DNA of 64,000 nucleotides from Coralloluteibacterium thermophilum (GCF_042654365.1 NZ_JBHSGG010000033.1:97832-161831), one strand, 5' to 3'. Positions 19,346-30,466 are shown, counted from the stretch's first letter. Notes: a model not told the origin generated them from the sequence alone. A program made the numbers and translations.

Positions 19346-20605
19346 ATGACCCTCGACGTTTCCCGCCCCACCCTCCCGATCGGCGATTGGCTCAACGGCG
19401 CCCTGCAGCGGCTGGGCTCCCTGTCCTCCCGCGAGACGGGCTTCGACCCCGTCCTCACCGCCGGGGAAGGCCGCGACGTCCGCTTCGAGCACGACCCCGC
19501 CACCACCCGCGTCGCGGACGAGTCCAGCTTCCGCCAGCGCACGACCTACAGCGCCAGCACCGAGGTGACGGTGACGACGCCGGGGCACCAGGCGGGCCCC
19601 ATCCTCGTCGACTACCACGCCAACCTCCCGCGGAACGCGGCGACGCCCGCGGCCATGCAGGCGCTCAACCCGATGGACCCCGACACCTGGCCGCCCGGCA
19701 CCACGGTGGAACTGCGCGGGGGCGACTTCGCCGGCACGCCCTTCGAGGAGACCTTCCGCACGCTGGCCGAGATCAACGACGTCGGCAGCCTGGAGGACAC
19801 GCGGCTGGTCATCAACAAGAGCACGGTGACCCAGTCCCGGCCCGTCAGCGAGCTGCGGGTGATGTCCGGCCCGGCGAGCGTCTTCGACGCCCCGTTCGAG
19901 CACGGCCCCGGTTCCGCCGTGCTGGACCGGCAGGACTTCTCCATCCACACGCTGGTGCAGCGCGACCCCACGGCTCCCGACCAGCGCGCCGCCCTCAACC
20001 ACCTCCTGCTCACGGGCACCCAGCCCGACGGCAGCGTGGGCCTGAGCGAGACCGTGTCGGCCGACAGCATCCACGCCCTGGTCACCGAGGTGGGCAGCGG
20101 CGAGGTCAACGACGTGGTGTGGACGTTCGACGAAGACGGCCGTCCGCTGCAGGCCGAGGCCACGCTGACCTGGCTGCCGGGCAGCGGCAGCCACCGCGCC
20201 GGCGACACCGTCGAGAACACCGCGCAGGCGGACTTCCGCGTGGAGCACGGTCTCGACAGCAGCGAGCACACCGGCCACATCCTGGCCTACCGCTTCGTGC
20301 ACGGCCACGGGCCGGTCAACATGTTCCCGCAGAACGGCAACTTCAACACCGGCGCCTACGCGCGCCTGGAGAACGAGTGGGCCGACTGGCTGGATGCCGG
20401 GATGAACATCGACCTGCGCGTGGCGCTGGACCCGCCCGGCGCGGAGCGCCCCGACCAGGTCGTGGTCGAGTACACCGTGACCGAACCGGAGAGCGGCGCC
20501 GTCGTCTACCAGCCGCAGGTGACCGTGTTCGACAACGCCGCGGGCCAGGTGTACGACCGCATCGCGCGCGGCGACATGCCGGGCATGATCGCCGAAGCGA
20601 ACTGA
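19346..20605 (+). CDS. Predicted secreted nuclease toxin, DNA/RNA non-specific endonuclease (Endonuclea_NS_2-like)
   Basis: About 419 residues, no signal peptide or membrane helix. The C-terminal part (about 290-400) carries TGHILAYRF (catalytic histidine about 311), then NMFPQNGNFNTGAYARLENEW, the GH...N.xPQ...N.G...EN pattern of beta-beta-alpha metal nucleases in the Endonuclea_NS_2 family. The N-terminal 290 residues are unfamiliar, acidic and beta-rich, possibly a delivery or structural region. The next gene, 13 bases on, looks like a YezG-type immunity protein, the same pairing as in the Bacillus YeeF-YezG system (from memory). Delivery is unknown: no LXG, PAAR or Rhs part is visible. 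An in-frame upstream ATG at about 19279 is a possible alternative start. Confidence 0.7.
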   Translation: MTLDVSRPTLPIGDWLNGALQRLGSLSSRETGFDPVLTAGEGRDVRFEHDPATTRVADESSFRQRTTYSASTEVTVTTPGHQAGPILVDYHANLPRNAATPAAMQALNPMDPDTWPPGTTVELRGGDFAGTPFEETFRTLAEINDVGSLEDTRLVINKSTVTQSRPVSELRVMSGPASVFDAPFEHGPGSAVLDRQDFSIHTLVQRDPTAPDQRAALNHLLLTGTQPDGSVGLSETVSADSIHALVTEVGSGEVNDVVWTFDEDGRPLQAEATLTWLPGSGSHRAGDTVENTAQADFRVEHGLDSSEHTGHILAYRFVHGHGPVNMFPQNGNFNTGAYARLENEWADWLDAGMNIDLRVALDPPGAERPDQVVVEYTVTEPESGAVVYQPQVTVFDNAAGQVYDRIARGDMPGMIAEAN

Positions 20606-20618
20606 TACCCTCCGCGCC

Positions 20619-20993
20619 ATGGACAAGAACGCCCTCATCATGGAGATCGGCCGCCTCATCGCGACCGATCCCGCCGTCGCGGACCGCCCGTGGGACGGCT
20701 ACGCGCTGGTCGCGAGCTACGCCGACGGCGCCCGCCGCCTGGCCGGCTTCCGCTACCGCGACGGCGCCGCCGCCGAACCCGCCACGCCGGGCGCGGGCGC
20801 GCTCGGCACCCGGCTGGACGCGCTGCGCGCGGCCACCCGCGTGCCCGGCAAGGACGACTGGAACGCCTGCGTGGTCAAGCTGCGCCGCGCCACCGGGAAG
20901 GTCACCGTCGACTTCGACTACGAGGCGCCGGAGCGCTGGGACGTCACCCCGCGCACGCTCGCCGACGTGGCGGAACGCGCGCGGCCGCAATAG
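20619..20993 (+). CDS. YezG/DUF600-like putative immunity protein
   Basis: A 124-residue cytoplasmic protein. The pattern WDGYALVASYADG...GFRYRDG, then WNACVVKLRRATGKVTVDFDYEAPERWDVTPRTLADV resembles the YezG/DUF600 fold: a two-layer alpha-beta protein ending in a conserved VDFDYE..W.ITP-like strand. YezG proteins neutralise nuclease toxins of the type encoded immediately upstream. The 13-base gap and same orientation support cotranscription as a toxin-immunity unit. Family match is by eye and moderately certain; the pairing is inference from context. Confidence 0.65.
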   Translation: MDKNALIMEIGRLIATDPAVADRPWDGYALVASYADGARRLAGFRYRDGAAAEPATPGAGALGTRLDALRAATRVPGKDDWNACVVKLRRATGKVTVDFDYEAPERWDVTPRTLADVAERARPQ

Positions 20994-21050
20994 CCGGTCC
21001 GCCGAGGGCCGGTGCGCCGCGGCGCCGGCGGGCGTGCGACGCCCGGATGC

Positions 21051-21078
21051 GACAGGGGCCGCTCGCGCGGCCCCTGTC
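21051..21078. terminator. Hairpin between convergent genes
   Basis: GACAGGGGCCGC and GCGGCCCCTGTC form a perfect 12-bp stem around a TCGC loop, nine bases before the end of the minus-strand M13 peptidase gene and after the immunity-like gene. It could end transcription from both sides; there is no clear T-run on either strand. Confidence 0.55.
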
Positions 21079-21086
21079 GGTCTGCG

Positions 21087-23216
21087 TCACCAGATGCGGA
21101 CGCGGTCTTCCGGCGCGATCCACAACGGGTCGTCGGCGGTCACGTTGAACGCCTCGTACCACGCATCGATGTTGCGCAGCGGCGCGAACGCGCGGATCTG
21201 GCCCGGCGAGTGCGGACCGTTGACGAGCTGCTGGCGCAGTGCATCGTCGCGCCACAGGATCCGCCACACCTGCGCCCAGCCCATGAAGAAGCGCTGCTCG
21301 CCGGTGAAGCCGTCGATCACCGGCGCCTCCTCGCCGCCCAGCGAGCGGCGGTAGGCCTCCAGCGCGATGGTCAGGCCGCCGAGGTCGCCGATGTTCTCGC
21401 CCATCGAGACCCGGCCGTTGATGTGCATGCCGGGCAGCTGCGGGAACACGTAGGACTCGTACTGCGCGCCGAGCTTGGCCGCCTGCGCCTCGAACTTGGC
21501 TGCGTCCTCGGCCGTCCACCAGTCGCGCAGCAGGCCCTTGCCGTCGGACTTGCGGCCCTGGTCGTCGAAGCCGTGGATGATCTCGTGGCCGATCACGCCA
21601 CCGATGGCGCCGTAGTTCACGGCCGGATCGGCGTCGGGATCGAAGAACGGCGGCTGCAGGATGGCCGCCGGGAACACGATCTCGTTCTTCACCGGCGAGT
21701 AGTAGGCGTTGACGGTCTGCGGCGTCATGCCCCACTCGCCCTTGTCCACCGGCTGGCCGATGCGGTTGCGGCGGTAGTCCCACTCGAAGGCCATGGAGCG
21801 CAGCGCGTTGCCGAACAGGTCGCCGTTGACGACCTCCAGGCCGCTGTAGTCGCGCCAGGTGTCCGGGTGGCCGATCTTGAGGCCGAAGTTCTGCAGCTTG
21901 GCCATGGCCTCGGTCTTGGTCTCCGGGCTCATCCAGTCGAGCTGCTGCAGGCGCGCGCCCATCGCGGTCTTCACGTTCGCGACCAGCTCGTCCATCTTGG
22001 CCTTGGCGTCGGGCGGGAAGTACAGCGCGACGTAGTCGCGGCCGATGGCCTCGCCCATCGCGCCCTCGGCGAAGGACACGCCGCGCTTCCAGCGCTCGCG
22101 CTGCTCGGGCTGGCCGTTCAGGAACTTCTGGCGGAACTCGAACTGCGCGTCGACGAAGGCGCTGGACAGCAGCGGCGCCGCGTTGTCGGTGGTGTGGAAG
22201 GCCATCCACGCCTTGAGCGTGTCGAGCTCGGTCTCGGCGAAGATCTCCGCCATCTTCGGGAAGGCCGTGTCCTGGCGGACCACGGCCTTGTCGGCGTGCG
22301 CGATGCCCGCCGCCTCGAAGTAGCGCGTCCACGGGAAGCCCGGCGCGTCGCGCTCCAGCTCGGCGAGCGTGGTCGGGTTGTAGGTCTTGTCGCGGTCGCG
22401 GCTCTCGGCGCGGGTCCAGTGCGCCTGCGCGAGGCGCGTCTCCATGGCGACGATGGCCTCGGCGTGCGCCTGCGGGCGCTCCCAGCCGGCCAGCTCCAGC
22501 ATCTGCGCGACGTAGGCCTGGTAGCGCTCGCGCTGCGGCGCGAACTTCTCGTCGAGGTACATCTCGCGGTCGCTCAGGCCCAGGCCGGACTGGCTCAGGT
22601 AGAGCACGTAGCGGTCCGGGTCGAGCTGGTCGTCGGACACGAAGGCACCGAAGTAGGTCCCGCCCAGACCGCCGCGGCTGCGGCCCATCAGGGTGGCGAT
22701 GGCGTCCTTGTCGGCCGCTGCGCGGATCGCGTCGAGGTGGGGCGCCAGCGGCTGGGCGCCGAGCGCCTCGATGGTCGCCTCGTCCATGAAGCCCTGGTAG
22801 AGCGCCGCGATCTTGGCGGCGTCGCCGTCGGTGGCCGGATTGCCCAGCGGGTAGCTCTCGATGAGCTGGCGCACGCGCGCCTCGGAGAGGTCGCGCAGCA
22901 TCATGAAGGCGCCGTAGCTGGAACGGTCCGCCGGGATCTCGGTGGTCTCGGCCCAGGTGCCGCTGACGTATGCGAAGAAGTCCTCGCCCGGGTTCACCTC
23001 GGGCTTCATGCCGGCGGTATCGATGCCCCAGCTGCCGTAGCGCGTGGCGGCGACGGTGTCCCCGCCTCCGGAGCCTCCGGCGGTGGCGTCGGTGGCGAAC
23101 AGCGCCTGCAGCGCGCAGGCCTCGTCCAGGCAGGCGTGCCGCTCGTGCGCGCCTGCCGGGAGCGCGAGGGCCAGCGCGAGCGATGTCGCGGCGAACAGCG
23201 AGGTCTTCTTCAACAT
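21087..23216 (-). CDS. M13-family zinc metallopeptidase (neprilysin/PepO type)
   Basis: Secreted or periplasmic endopeptidase of 709 residues with a cleavable signal peptide (LFAATSLALALALPAGAHE, cut near residue 23). The zinc motif HEIIH (544-548) sits in VIGHEIIHGFDDQGR, and ENIGDLGGL carries the third zinc ligand. The NAYYSP segment before it and the C-terminal WIAPEDRVRIW ending are typical of the family, where the conserved tryptophan closes the protein. Members of M13 cut short peptides; in this bacterial group several paralogues are common. A short Gly/Ser/Thr-rich stretch (about 47-57) follows the mature N-terminus. Confidence 0.95.
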   Translation of the reverse strand: MLKKTSLFAATSLALALALPAGAHERHACLDEACALQALFATDATAGGSGGGDTVAATRYGSWGIDTAGMKPEVNPGEDFFAYVSGTWAETTEIPADRSSYGAFMMLRDLSEARVRQLIESYPLGNPATDGDAAKIAALYQGFMDEATIEALGAQPLAPHLDAIRAAADKDAIATLMGRSRGGLGGTYFGAFVSDDQLDPDRYVLYLSQSGLGLSDREMYLDEKFAPQRERYQAYVAQMLELAGWERPQAHAEAIVAMETRLAQAHWTRAESRDRDKTYNPTTLAELERDAPGFPWTRYFEAAGIAHADKAVVRQDTAFPKMAEIFAETELDTLKAWMAFHTTDNAAPLLSSAFVDAQFEFRQKFLNGQPEQRERWKRGVSFAEGAMGEAIGRDYVALYFPPDAKAKMDELVANVKTAMGARLQQLDWMSPETKTEAMAKLQNFGLKIGHPDTWRDYSGLEVVNGDLFGNALRSMAFEWDYRRNRIGQPVDKGEWGMTPQTVNAYYSPVKNEIVFPAAILQPPFFDPDADPAVNYGAIGGVIGHEIIHGFDDQGRKSDGKGLLRDWWTAEDAAKFEAQAAKLGAQYESYVFPQLPGMHINGRVSMGENIGDLGGLTIALEAYRRSLGGEEAPVIDGFTGEQRFFMGWAQVWRILWRDDALRQQLVNGPHSPGQIRAFAPLRNIDAWYEAFNVTADDPLWIAPEDRVRIW

Positions 23217-23338
23217 GGTCTCTCCGGGTCACGTACGGAAACGGCGCGCACGACGGCCACGCCAGCCCACCACCATACCGCGTGGGCCGCGCCCGGGCAT
23301 GGGCCGAACGTCCCTCCCGCGCCGTCCGGCCCGCCGCG

Positions 23339-24487
23339 TCAGCCCGCGCGGGCGTGCCAGGCCCGCAGCAGCTCCGCCTCGCGCTCGCGCGGCATGCCCG
23401 CGCGCAGCTCCGCCTGGCGCTCGGAGGGCAGTCCGCGGTACCAGGCCAGCAGGTCGGCGACGGTGGTGGCGAAGGGGCGGAAGCTCAGTCCGGCGGCCAG
23501 GGCGCGCGCGTTGGAGACCTGCCCGTAGCCGCCGAACTCGTGCTCCTGCGGGAACCACACCGGCAGGTCGGCGCCGAAGCGCACGCCCTGCTCCGCCAGG
23601 AACGCCGCCGGGACGTGGGTGAAGCGCACCGGTCCGCCGGTGACCGCGTGGATGCCGTGGACCATGGCGTCCGTGCTCAGCCGGTAGTCCGGCCCGACCG
23701 CGTTGAAGGTGCCGGTGGTGCCGGCTTCGGCCAGCCGGATCATCCACTCGCCGAGATCGCGCCCGTCGATCATCTGCACCGGGTCGCGGCCGTCTCCCGG
23801 CACCAGTACCTCGCCGCCCTCGGCGATCCGCTTCGGCCAGTAGGTGAAGCGGTCGGTCTCGTCGCGCGGGCCGACGATGTAGCCGGGGCGCACGATCGTC
23901 ACGCGCTCGCCGAACTGGTGCCGCGCCTCGGCCTCGCTGCGCGCCTTGAGCGGGCCGTAGAGGTTGCCGACGTCGGCGCGCAGACTCTCCTGGGTCTCCG
24001 CCATGGCGTCGGCGCCGCGGTACTGCGCCAGCGGGGCGTCCTCGTCGATGCCGGGCCGCGAGCCGTCCGCGTAGACCGAGATGGTCGAGATGAAGAGGTA
24101 GTGCCCCACCCGTCCCGCCAGCACGCGGCCGGCGTCGCGCACCCAGAACGGCAGCGTGGTCGGGTTGTCGATGCACACGTCCCACTCGCGCCCTTCGAGT
24201 GCGGCGAGGTCCCCGGTATTGCGGTCGCCGTGCAGCTGCTCGACCTCCCCCGGCCACTCCGGCGACGGGCGCGAGCCCCGGTTGAACAGCGTCACCCGGT
24301 GCCCGCGCGCGAGCGCGTAGGCGACCTGGAACGGCCCGGTGAAGCCGGTCCCGCCCAGGATCAGGATGCGCAGCGGCCGCGCGGCGCGCGGCACCGCGGG
24401 CGCCGGGGCAGCGGCGAAGGCAGGCAGGACGGTGGCCGCGGCGGCAAATGCGCCGAGCCTGAAGAGATCGCGACGTGAGGTGGACAT
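23339..24487 (-). CDS. Tat-exported NAD-dependent epimerase/dehydratase-like protein
   Basis: A 382-residue extended short-chain dehydrogenase with an N-terminal twin-arginine signal (SRRDLFRLGAFAAAATVLPAFAAA). The Rossmann motif ILGGTGFTG follows at about 43-51, then DVCIDNPTTLPFW, FISTISVYADG and NLYGPLKARSE, where YGPLK supplies the catalytic Tyr-x-x-x-Lys. An exported NAD-dependent sugar epimerase is unusual, since the periplasm lacks free NAD; Tat export with bound cofactor would solve this. I start at MSTSRRD, 39 codons inside the longest frame, because it begins the Tat motif directly. The substrate is unknown. Confidence 0.85.
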   Translation of the reverse strand: MSTSRRDLFRLGAFAAAATVLPAFAAAPAPAVPRAARPLRILILGGTGFTGPFQVAYALARGHRVTLFNRGSRPSPEWPGEVEQLHGDRNTGDLAALEGREWDVCIDNPTTLPFWVRDAGRVLAGRVGHYLFISTISVYADGSRPGIDEDAPLAQYRGADAMAETQESLRADVGNLYGPLKARSEAEARHQFGERVTIVRPGYIVGPRDETDRFTYWPKRIAEGGEVLVPGDGRDPVQMIDGRDLGEWMIRLAEAGTTGTFNAVGPDYRLSTDAMVHGIHAVTGGPVRFTHVPAAFLAEQGVRFGADLPVWFPQEHEFGGYGQVSNARALAAGLSFRPFATTVADLLAWYRGLPSERQAELRAGMPREREAELLRAWHARAG

Positions 24488-24596
24488 GACGCACTGCTCC
24501 TCGAAGGCACCGGCCGCACGCTGCGCCCGGATCGCCGCGAGCATGCGGCGCCCCGTGCCCGCGCCACCCGTGGCGAAAGTGGGGGAACCGTCCGGC

Positions 24597-24764
24597 CTAC
24601 CCATCCGGCGGCGGCGCGGCCGCCGCCTCCGGTACGCGGCCTAGGAGCTCCTCGATCACGAAGCCCATGACGTAGTAGCCGATGTGGAAGATGGCGTCCG
24701 CGGCGAACGCGATGTCGGCCCCGGCGTCCAGGCGGCGGCCGCAGGCCGGGCTCTCCCGCTGCAT
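24597..24764 (-). CDS. Small hypothetical protein with one hydrophobic helix
   Basis: A possible 55-residue gene starting at MQRESPACGRRLD. Its middle, IAFAADAIFHIGYYVMGFVIEELLG, is a plausible amphipathic or membrane helix, unlike the low-complexity shadow frames around it. An AGGG ribosome-binding site lies just upstream. There is no family I recognise. It lies between the mutarotase and the epimerase genes in the same orientation. Confidence 0.35.
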   Translation of the reverse strand: MQRESPACGRRLDAGADIAFAADAIFHIGYYVMGFVIEELLGRVPEAAAAPPPDG

Positions 24765-24796
24765 CCCTGAGCGTGCAGGCCGCAGGCGCGGCCCGG

Positions 24797-25672
24797 TCAG
24801 AGGTGCGCCACCTCCACGCGCTGTTCCAGCGCGTGACTGGCACCGGGGGCGAGTTCGACGCTGTCCGGCGCGGCGTTCGCGGCTTCGAGGCAGACGTACT
24901 CCAGCCAGCCCTCGCGCGGGATGTCGGCGAAGCCGCGCACGGCCTCCTCGCCCGGATTCCAGGCGACCAGGCTGCGGCTGCCCGCGGTGGACAGGAGGAT
25001 CCTGCGCCGCGCGACCGGATCGACCAGCACGTAGCGGCCCGGCGCGTCGAGGTAGATGCGGTCGCTGCGCCCGGGGTCGCGCGCCTCGCGCAGGCTCCAG
25101 TCGCCCTGCTGGCGGTGCCGCGCGAAGCCGTCGAACTTGTCGAGGTAGTCGAGTCCGTCCAGGCCCTCGACGTGAACGCGGCGCGCGTCGCCCACGGCGA
25201 AGTAGGTATGCATGGCCTGGGTCAGCGTGCGCGCCGCTGTGCCGCGGTTGCGGGTGACCAGGCGCTGCACCAGCGCGCGGCCGATCTCGACCTCCATGCG
25301 CACCTCGAGATCGGGGTCGGCGTCGTCGAGCACGAAGTCGAGCCGCACCGCGCCCGCCTCGTCCCGGGCGCCTCCGACCAGCGACCAGGTGCGCGTGCGC
25401 GCGATGCCGTGCTGGGGCGCGTCGTCCGGCTGGCCCTGGCGTGCGAAGTACGGCCAGCACACCGGCACCCCGCCGCGGATCGGCTTCGGCGGCAGCATGC
25501 TGGTCGGCGACAGCCACAGCACGTCGGCGAAGCCGCGCGGCGTCCACGACAGCAGGTGCGCCCCGAACGGACTGACCGCGGCCGTGGCCTCGGCGGTCTC
25601 CACCAGGAGCGCGGGGACGCCCGCATGGCGGCCGGCACGCACGCCGGGAATGTCGATCGTCACCACATGCAC
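24797..25672 (-). CDS. D-hexose-6-phosphate mutarotase, YeaD-like
   Basis: Predicted to interconvert the anomers of glucose 6-phosphate or related sugars in the cytoplasm. The 291 residues follow the aldose 1-epimerase fold: SPFGAHLLSWTPRG, the phosphate/sugar-binding IRGGVPVCWPYFA segment, QHGIARTRTW with a catalytic histidine, TQAMHTYFAVGD with the second histidine, and the ending VCLEAANA, where the glutamate is the general base. An AGGAGGTGC ribosome-binding site precedes the ATG. The thpR-uup pair lies just upstream in the same direction. Confidence 0.93.
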   Translation of the reverse strand: MHVVTIDIPGVRAGRHAGVPALLVETAEATAAVSPFGAHLLSWTPRGFADVLWLSPTSMLPPKPIRGGVPVCWPYFARQGQPDDAPQHGIARTRTWSLVGGARDEAGAVRLDFVLDDADPDLEVRMEVEIGRALVQRLVTRNRGTAARTLTQAMHTYFAVGDARRVHVEGLDGLDYLDKFDGFARHRQQGDWSLREARDPGRSDRIYLDAPGRYVLVDPVARRRILLSTAGSRSLVAWNPGEEAVRGFADIPREGWLEYVCLEAANAAPDSVELAPGASHALEQRVEVAHL

Positions 25673-25706
25673 CTCCTGGAGAAGGACGCCATCTTGCCGC
25701 AGCGGT

Positions 25707-26293
25707 TCAGGCCAGCGGCCACTCGCCCACGATCCGATACTGCGACCGCGGCCCGAGCACGCTGTGGATCAGCACGAAGCGGTCGACGCGCCAGGCCAGC
25801 GGCGCGACCGGGGCGTCCAGCGGCTCGGCCGCATCGCGCGCGACGGTCACGTGCGGCACAAGCCGGGTCGGCGGATGCAGGCGCACGCCGGCGCGGACCA
25901 GGGCGGAAGCCAGGGCGTCGTGCAGCGCGACCAGGCCGGGAGGCGTCGCGCTGCAGCCCAGCCACCACGGGATGCTGCGGTTGGCGAAGCTGCCCGCGCG
26001 GTCCAGGACCAGGTCGAAGCCGGACGGCGCGAGCGCCGCGGCCGCAGCCGAAGCGCGTTCCAGCACGGGCACGTCCAGCACCGGACGGTCGCCGAGGAAA
26101 CAGAGAGTGAGGTGGTAGCGGTGCGCGCCGACCCAGCGCGCCCGCGCGGGGTGCCGGGCGCGCAGGTCCGCCGCACGCGCGGCCATGGCCGCGCGGACGT
26201 CCTCGTCCGGCCACAGGGCGAAGAACAGCCGGTGGACCTCGCCGCCGGCATCCTGCGCCGGATCGCCGAACAGCCCGCCCTGGACGGGGCCGC

Positions 26294-26297
<4 letters not shown>
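25707..26297 (-). CDS. thpR: RNA 2',3'-cyclic phosphodiesterase (2'-5' RNA ligase family)
   Basis: A 2H-family phosphoesterase that opens 2',3'-cyclic phosphates on RNA. I choose the GTG start whose second and third bases open the TGA of uup, giving 196 residues. The two catalytic HxTx motifs are present: HLTL (about 65-68) and HVTV (about 148-151). RLFFALWPDE near the N-terminus is the usual opening of the family. The four-base overlap with uup indicates a two-gene transcript. Confidence 0.92.
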
Positions 26298-28177
<1,880 letters not shown>

Positions 28178-28264
28178 CCGGGCATTCTACGGGGCCCGGC
28201 GCCTCGGCACCGCGCCCGCGCTCCCGTCCGGTGGGCGCAGGGCCAAACCTGCGATCATGCGCGC

Positions 28265-29635
28265 ATGGACTCCTTCTCCGACCTGCCCCTCGCGGCGCCG
28301 CTGCGACAGGGCATCGAAGCCGCCGGCTTCACGACCCCCACCCCGATCCAGGCGCGCACGCTGCCGGTCATCCTCGACGGCCGCGACCTCGTCGCCCAGG
28401 CCCCGACCGGCAGCGGCAAGACCGCCGCCTTCGCGCTGGGCCTGCTGCAGCGGCTCGATCCGGCGACCGTGCGCGTGCAGGCCCTGGTGCTCTGCCCGAC
28501 GCGCGAGCTCGCCGACCAGGTGGCCAAGGAGGTGCGGCGCCTGGCCAGCGGCATCCCCAACGTCAAGCTGACCCTGCTCACCGGCGGCATCCCGCTGGGC
28601 CCGCAGCTCGCCTCGCTCACCCACGACCCGCACATCGTGGTCGGCACCCCGGGGCGCGTGCAGGAACTGATGCGCAAGGGCGCCCTGCACCTCGGCGGCG
28701 TGCGCACCCTGGTGCTGGACGAGGCCGACCGCATGCTCGACATGGGCTTCGAGGAGGCGATCCGCGACATCGTCAGGCGCCTGCCGGGCGACCGCCAGAG
28801 CCTGCTGTTCTCGGCCACCTGGCCGGACGCGATCCGCGAGATGGCGAAGGTCTCGCTGCGCGAGCCGGTCGAGGTGACGGTCGAGGGCGAGAGCCGGCCG
28901 GCCGTCGAGGCCTTCTTCCACGAGGTCGACCTGTCGATGAAGCCGGCCGCCCTCGCCGGCCTGCTGCTCGAACACCGCCCCGAATCCGCCGTGGTGTTCT
29001 GCAACACCAAGCGCGACGTGGACGAGGTGGTCGCGGCGCTGCAGCGGCTCGGCTTCGCCGCGGACGCCCTGCACGGCGACCTCGAGCAGCGCGACCGCGA
29101 CGAGGTGCTGGTGCGCTTCGCCAACCGCAGCCTCACGGTGCTGGTCGCCAGCGACGTCGCCGCGCGCGGGCTCGACGTGAAGGACCTCGCCTGCGTGGTC
29201 AACTACGAACTGCCGAGCGACCCCGACGTCTACCTGCACCGCATCGGCCGCACCGCGCGCGCGGGCAGGACCGGGCTCGCGCTCAGCCTGGTGACGCCGC
29301 GCGAGATCCAGCGCGCGCACACGCTGGAAGACCGCTACGGCGTGACCCTCCGCTGGGCACGGGCCACGCCCGCCGGCAGCAGCCCGCGCGACGTGCCGCG
29401 CGCGCCGATGGCGACCCTGCGCATCGACGCCGGCCGCACCGACAAGCTGCGCCCCGGCGACGTCCTCGGCGCCCTCACCGGCGCGGCCGGGCTGAAGGCG
29501 GAGGCCATCGGCAAGATCGACATCTTCCCCACCCGCTCCTACGTCGCCGTCCACCGCGGCAAGGCCGACGCCGCCGCCGCGGCGCTCATGGCCGGGAAGA
29601 TCAAGGGCCGCAGCTTCCGGGTGCGGCGGATCTGA
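28265..29635 (+). CDS. dbpA: ATP-dependent RNA helicase DbpA
   Basis: DEAD-box helicase that acts in 50S ribosome assembly by recognising hairpin 92 of 23S rRNA. The 456 residues have the Q motif (FTTPTPIQARTLP), motif I APTGSGKT, DEAD in VLDEADRMLD, SAT, and motif VI HRIGRTARAG. The C-terminal 75 residues (TLRIDAGRTDKLRPGDVLGAL through SYVAVHRG) form the DbpA RNA-binding domain, which separates it from RhlE or SrmB. The ATG lies in GCGCATGG with a weak ribosome-binding site. Confidence 0.96.
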   Translation: MDSFSDLPLAAPLRQGIEAAGFTTPTPIQARTLPVILDGRDLVAQAPTGSGKTAAFALGLLQRLDPATVRVQALVLCPTRELADQVAKEVRRLASGIPNVKLTLLTGGIPLGPQLASLTHDPHIVVGTPGRVQELMRKGALHLGGVRTLVLDEADRMLDMGFEEAIRDIVRRLPGDRQSLLFSATWPDAIREMAKVSLREPVEVTVEGESRPAVEAFFHEVDLSMKPAALAGLLLEHRPESAVVFCNTKRDVDEVVAALQRLGFAADALHGDLEQRDRDEVLVRFANRSLTVLVASDVAARGLDVKDLACVVNYELPSDPDVYLHRIGRTARAGRTGLALSLVTPREIQRAHTLEDRYGVTLRWARATPAGSSPRDVPRAPMATLRIDAGRTDKLRPGDVLGALTGAAGLKAEAIGKIDIFPTRSYVAVHRGKADAAAAALMAGKIKGRSFRVRRI

Positions 29636-29639
29636 TCCT

Positions 29640-29725
29640 GGAGCAGGAACGAGTGAGGAGGAGTGGGAAACGAGGGTGGGCAGCCGCGCCTTCTGGCGCT
29701 TCTCACTCCTGATGTCTCACTCCTC
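29640..29725. repeat. Short copy of the GAGTGAG/CTCACTC intergenic repeat family
   Basis: Just after dbpA, GAACGAGTGAGGAGGAGTGG is followed by GCGCCTTCTGGCGC and TCTCACTCCTGATGTCTCAC. The purine arm and the pyrimidine arm are roughly inverted. The same vocabulary recurs in the larger repeat blocks at 44.7, 49.9 and 53.9 kb. Confidence 0.55.
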
Positions 29726-29829
29726 GCCGTGAACGGGTGAGGCCGCGCAGCGGCCGCTTTCCGCCCACCATCGAACAGCCTCCCCATCGCACGACTCCCC
29801 CCGGCAACCCGCCCCACACGACGTCACGC

Positions 29830-30408
29830 ATGACCGCGCTGCCCAACGACGCTCCCGACGACGCCGCCGTCCTCGCCGCCACCCGCGACTGGGTCGAGCG
29901 CGCGGTGGTCGGGCTCAACCTCTGTCCGTTCGCGCGGGCGCCGCTGGTCCGGGGTCGCCTGCGCATGCGGGTCAGCCATGCCCGCGACGAGGACGCGCTG
30001 CTGGGCGATCTCGATGCCGAGCTCGGCCTGCTGGCCGAGTCCGACCCGCAGGAGATCGAGACCACCCTGCTCGTCCACCCCGGGGTGCTGCAGGCGTTCG
30101 ACGCCTACAACGCCTTCCTGGACATCGCCGACCTCGCGGTGCGCATGCGCGGGCTGGAGGGCGTGGTGCAGGTCGCGAGCTTCCATCCGCACTACCGTTT
30201 CGCCGACGCACCGGCCGACGCGATCGAGAACTTCACCAACCGCAGCCCCTACCCGATCCTGCACCTGCTGCGCGAAAGCAGCATCGATGCGGCCGTGGCC
30301 GCGGTCCCGGACACCGACGCGATCTACCAGCGCAACATCGAGACCCTGCGCCGCCTGGGCCGCAGCGGCTGGGACGCGCTCTGGCGGACGCCGGACGCGG
30401 ACGCCTGA
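29830..30408 (+). CDS. DUF1415 family protein
   Basis: A 192-residue cytoplasmic protein found widely in gammaproteobacteria; biochemical role unknown. The opening TRDWVERAVVGLNLCPFARAP, the central TTLLVHPGVL...FNAFLDIA-like stretch (here YNAFLDIA) and VASFHPHYRFADAP...NFTNRSPYPILHLLRE are hallmarks of DUF1415. The conserved Cys-Pro and two histidines suggest a metal or cofactor site. I start at MTALPND because the conserved region begins 15-20 residues later. rluF follows after 58 bases. Confidence 0.9.
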   Translation: MTALPNDAPDDAAVLAATRDWVERAVVGLNLCPFARAPLVRGRLRMRVSHARDEDALLGDLDAELGLLAESDPQEIETTLLVHPGVLQAFDAYNAFLDIADLAVRMRGLEGVVQVASFHPHYRFADAPADAIENFTNRSPYPILHLLRESSIDAAVAAVPDTDAIYQRNIETLRRLGRSGWDALWRTPDADA

Positions 30409-30466
30409 AGCGGCGCGCGGCCCCGCCTGCTCCTACACTGTGCGGCCCTCGCCAGCCTGCCGCCGG

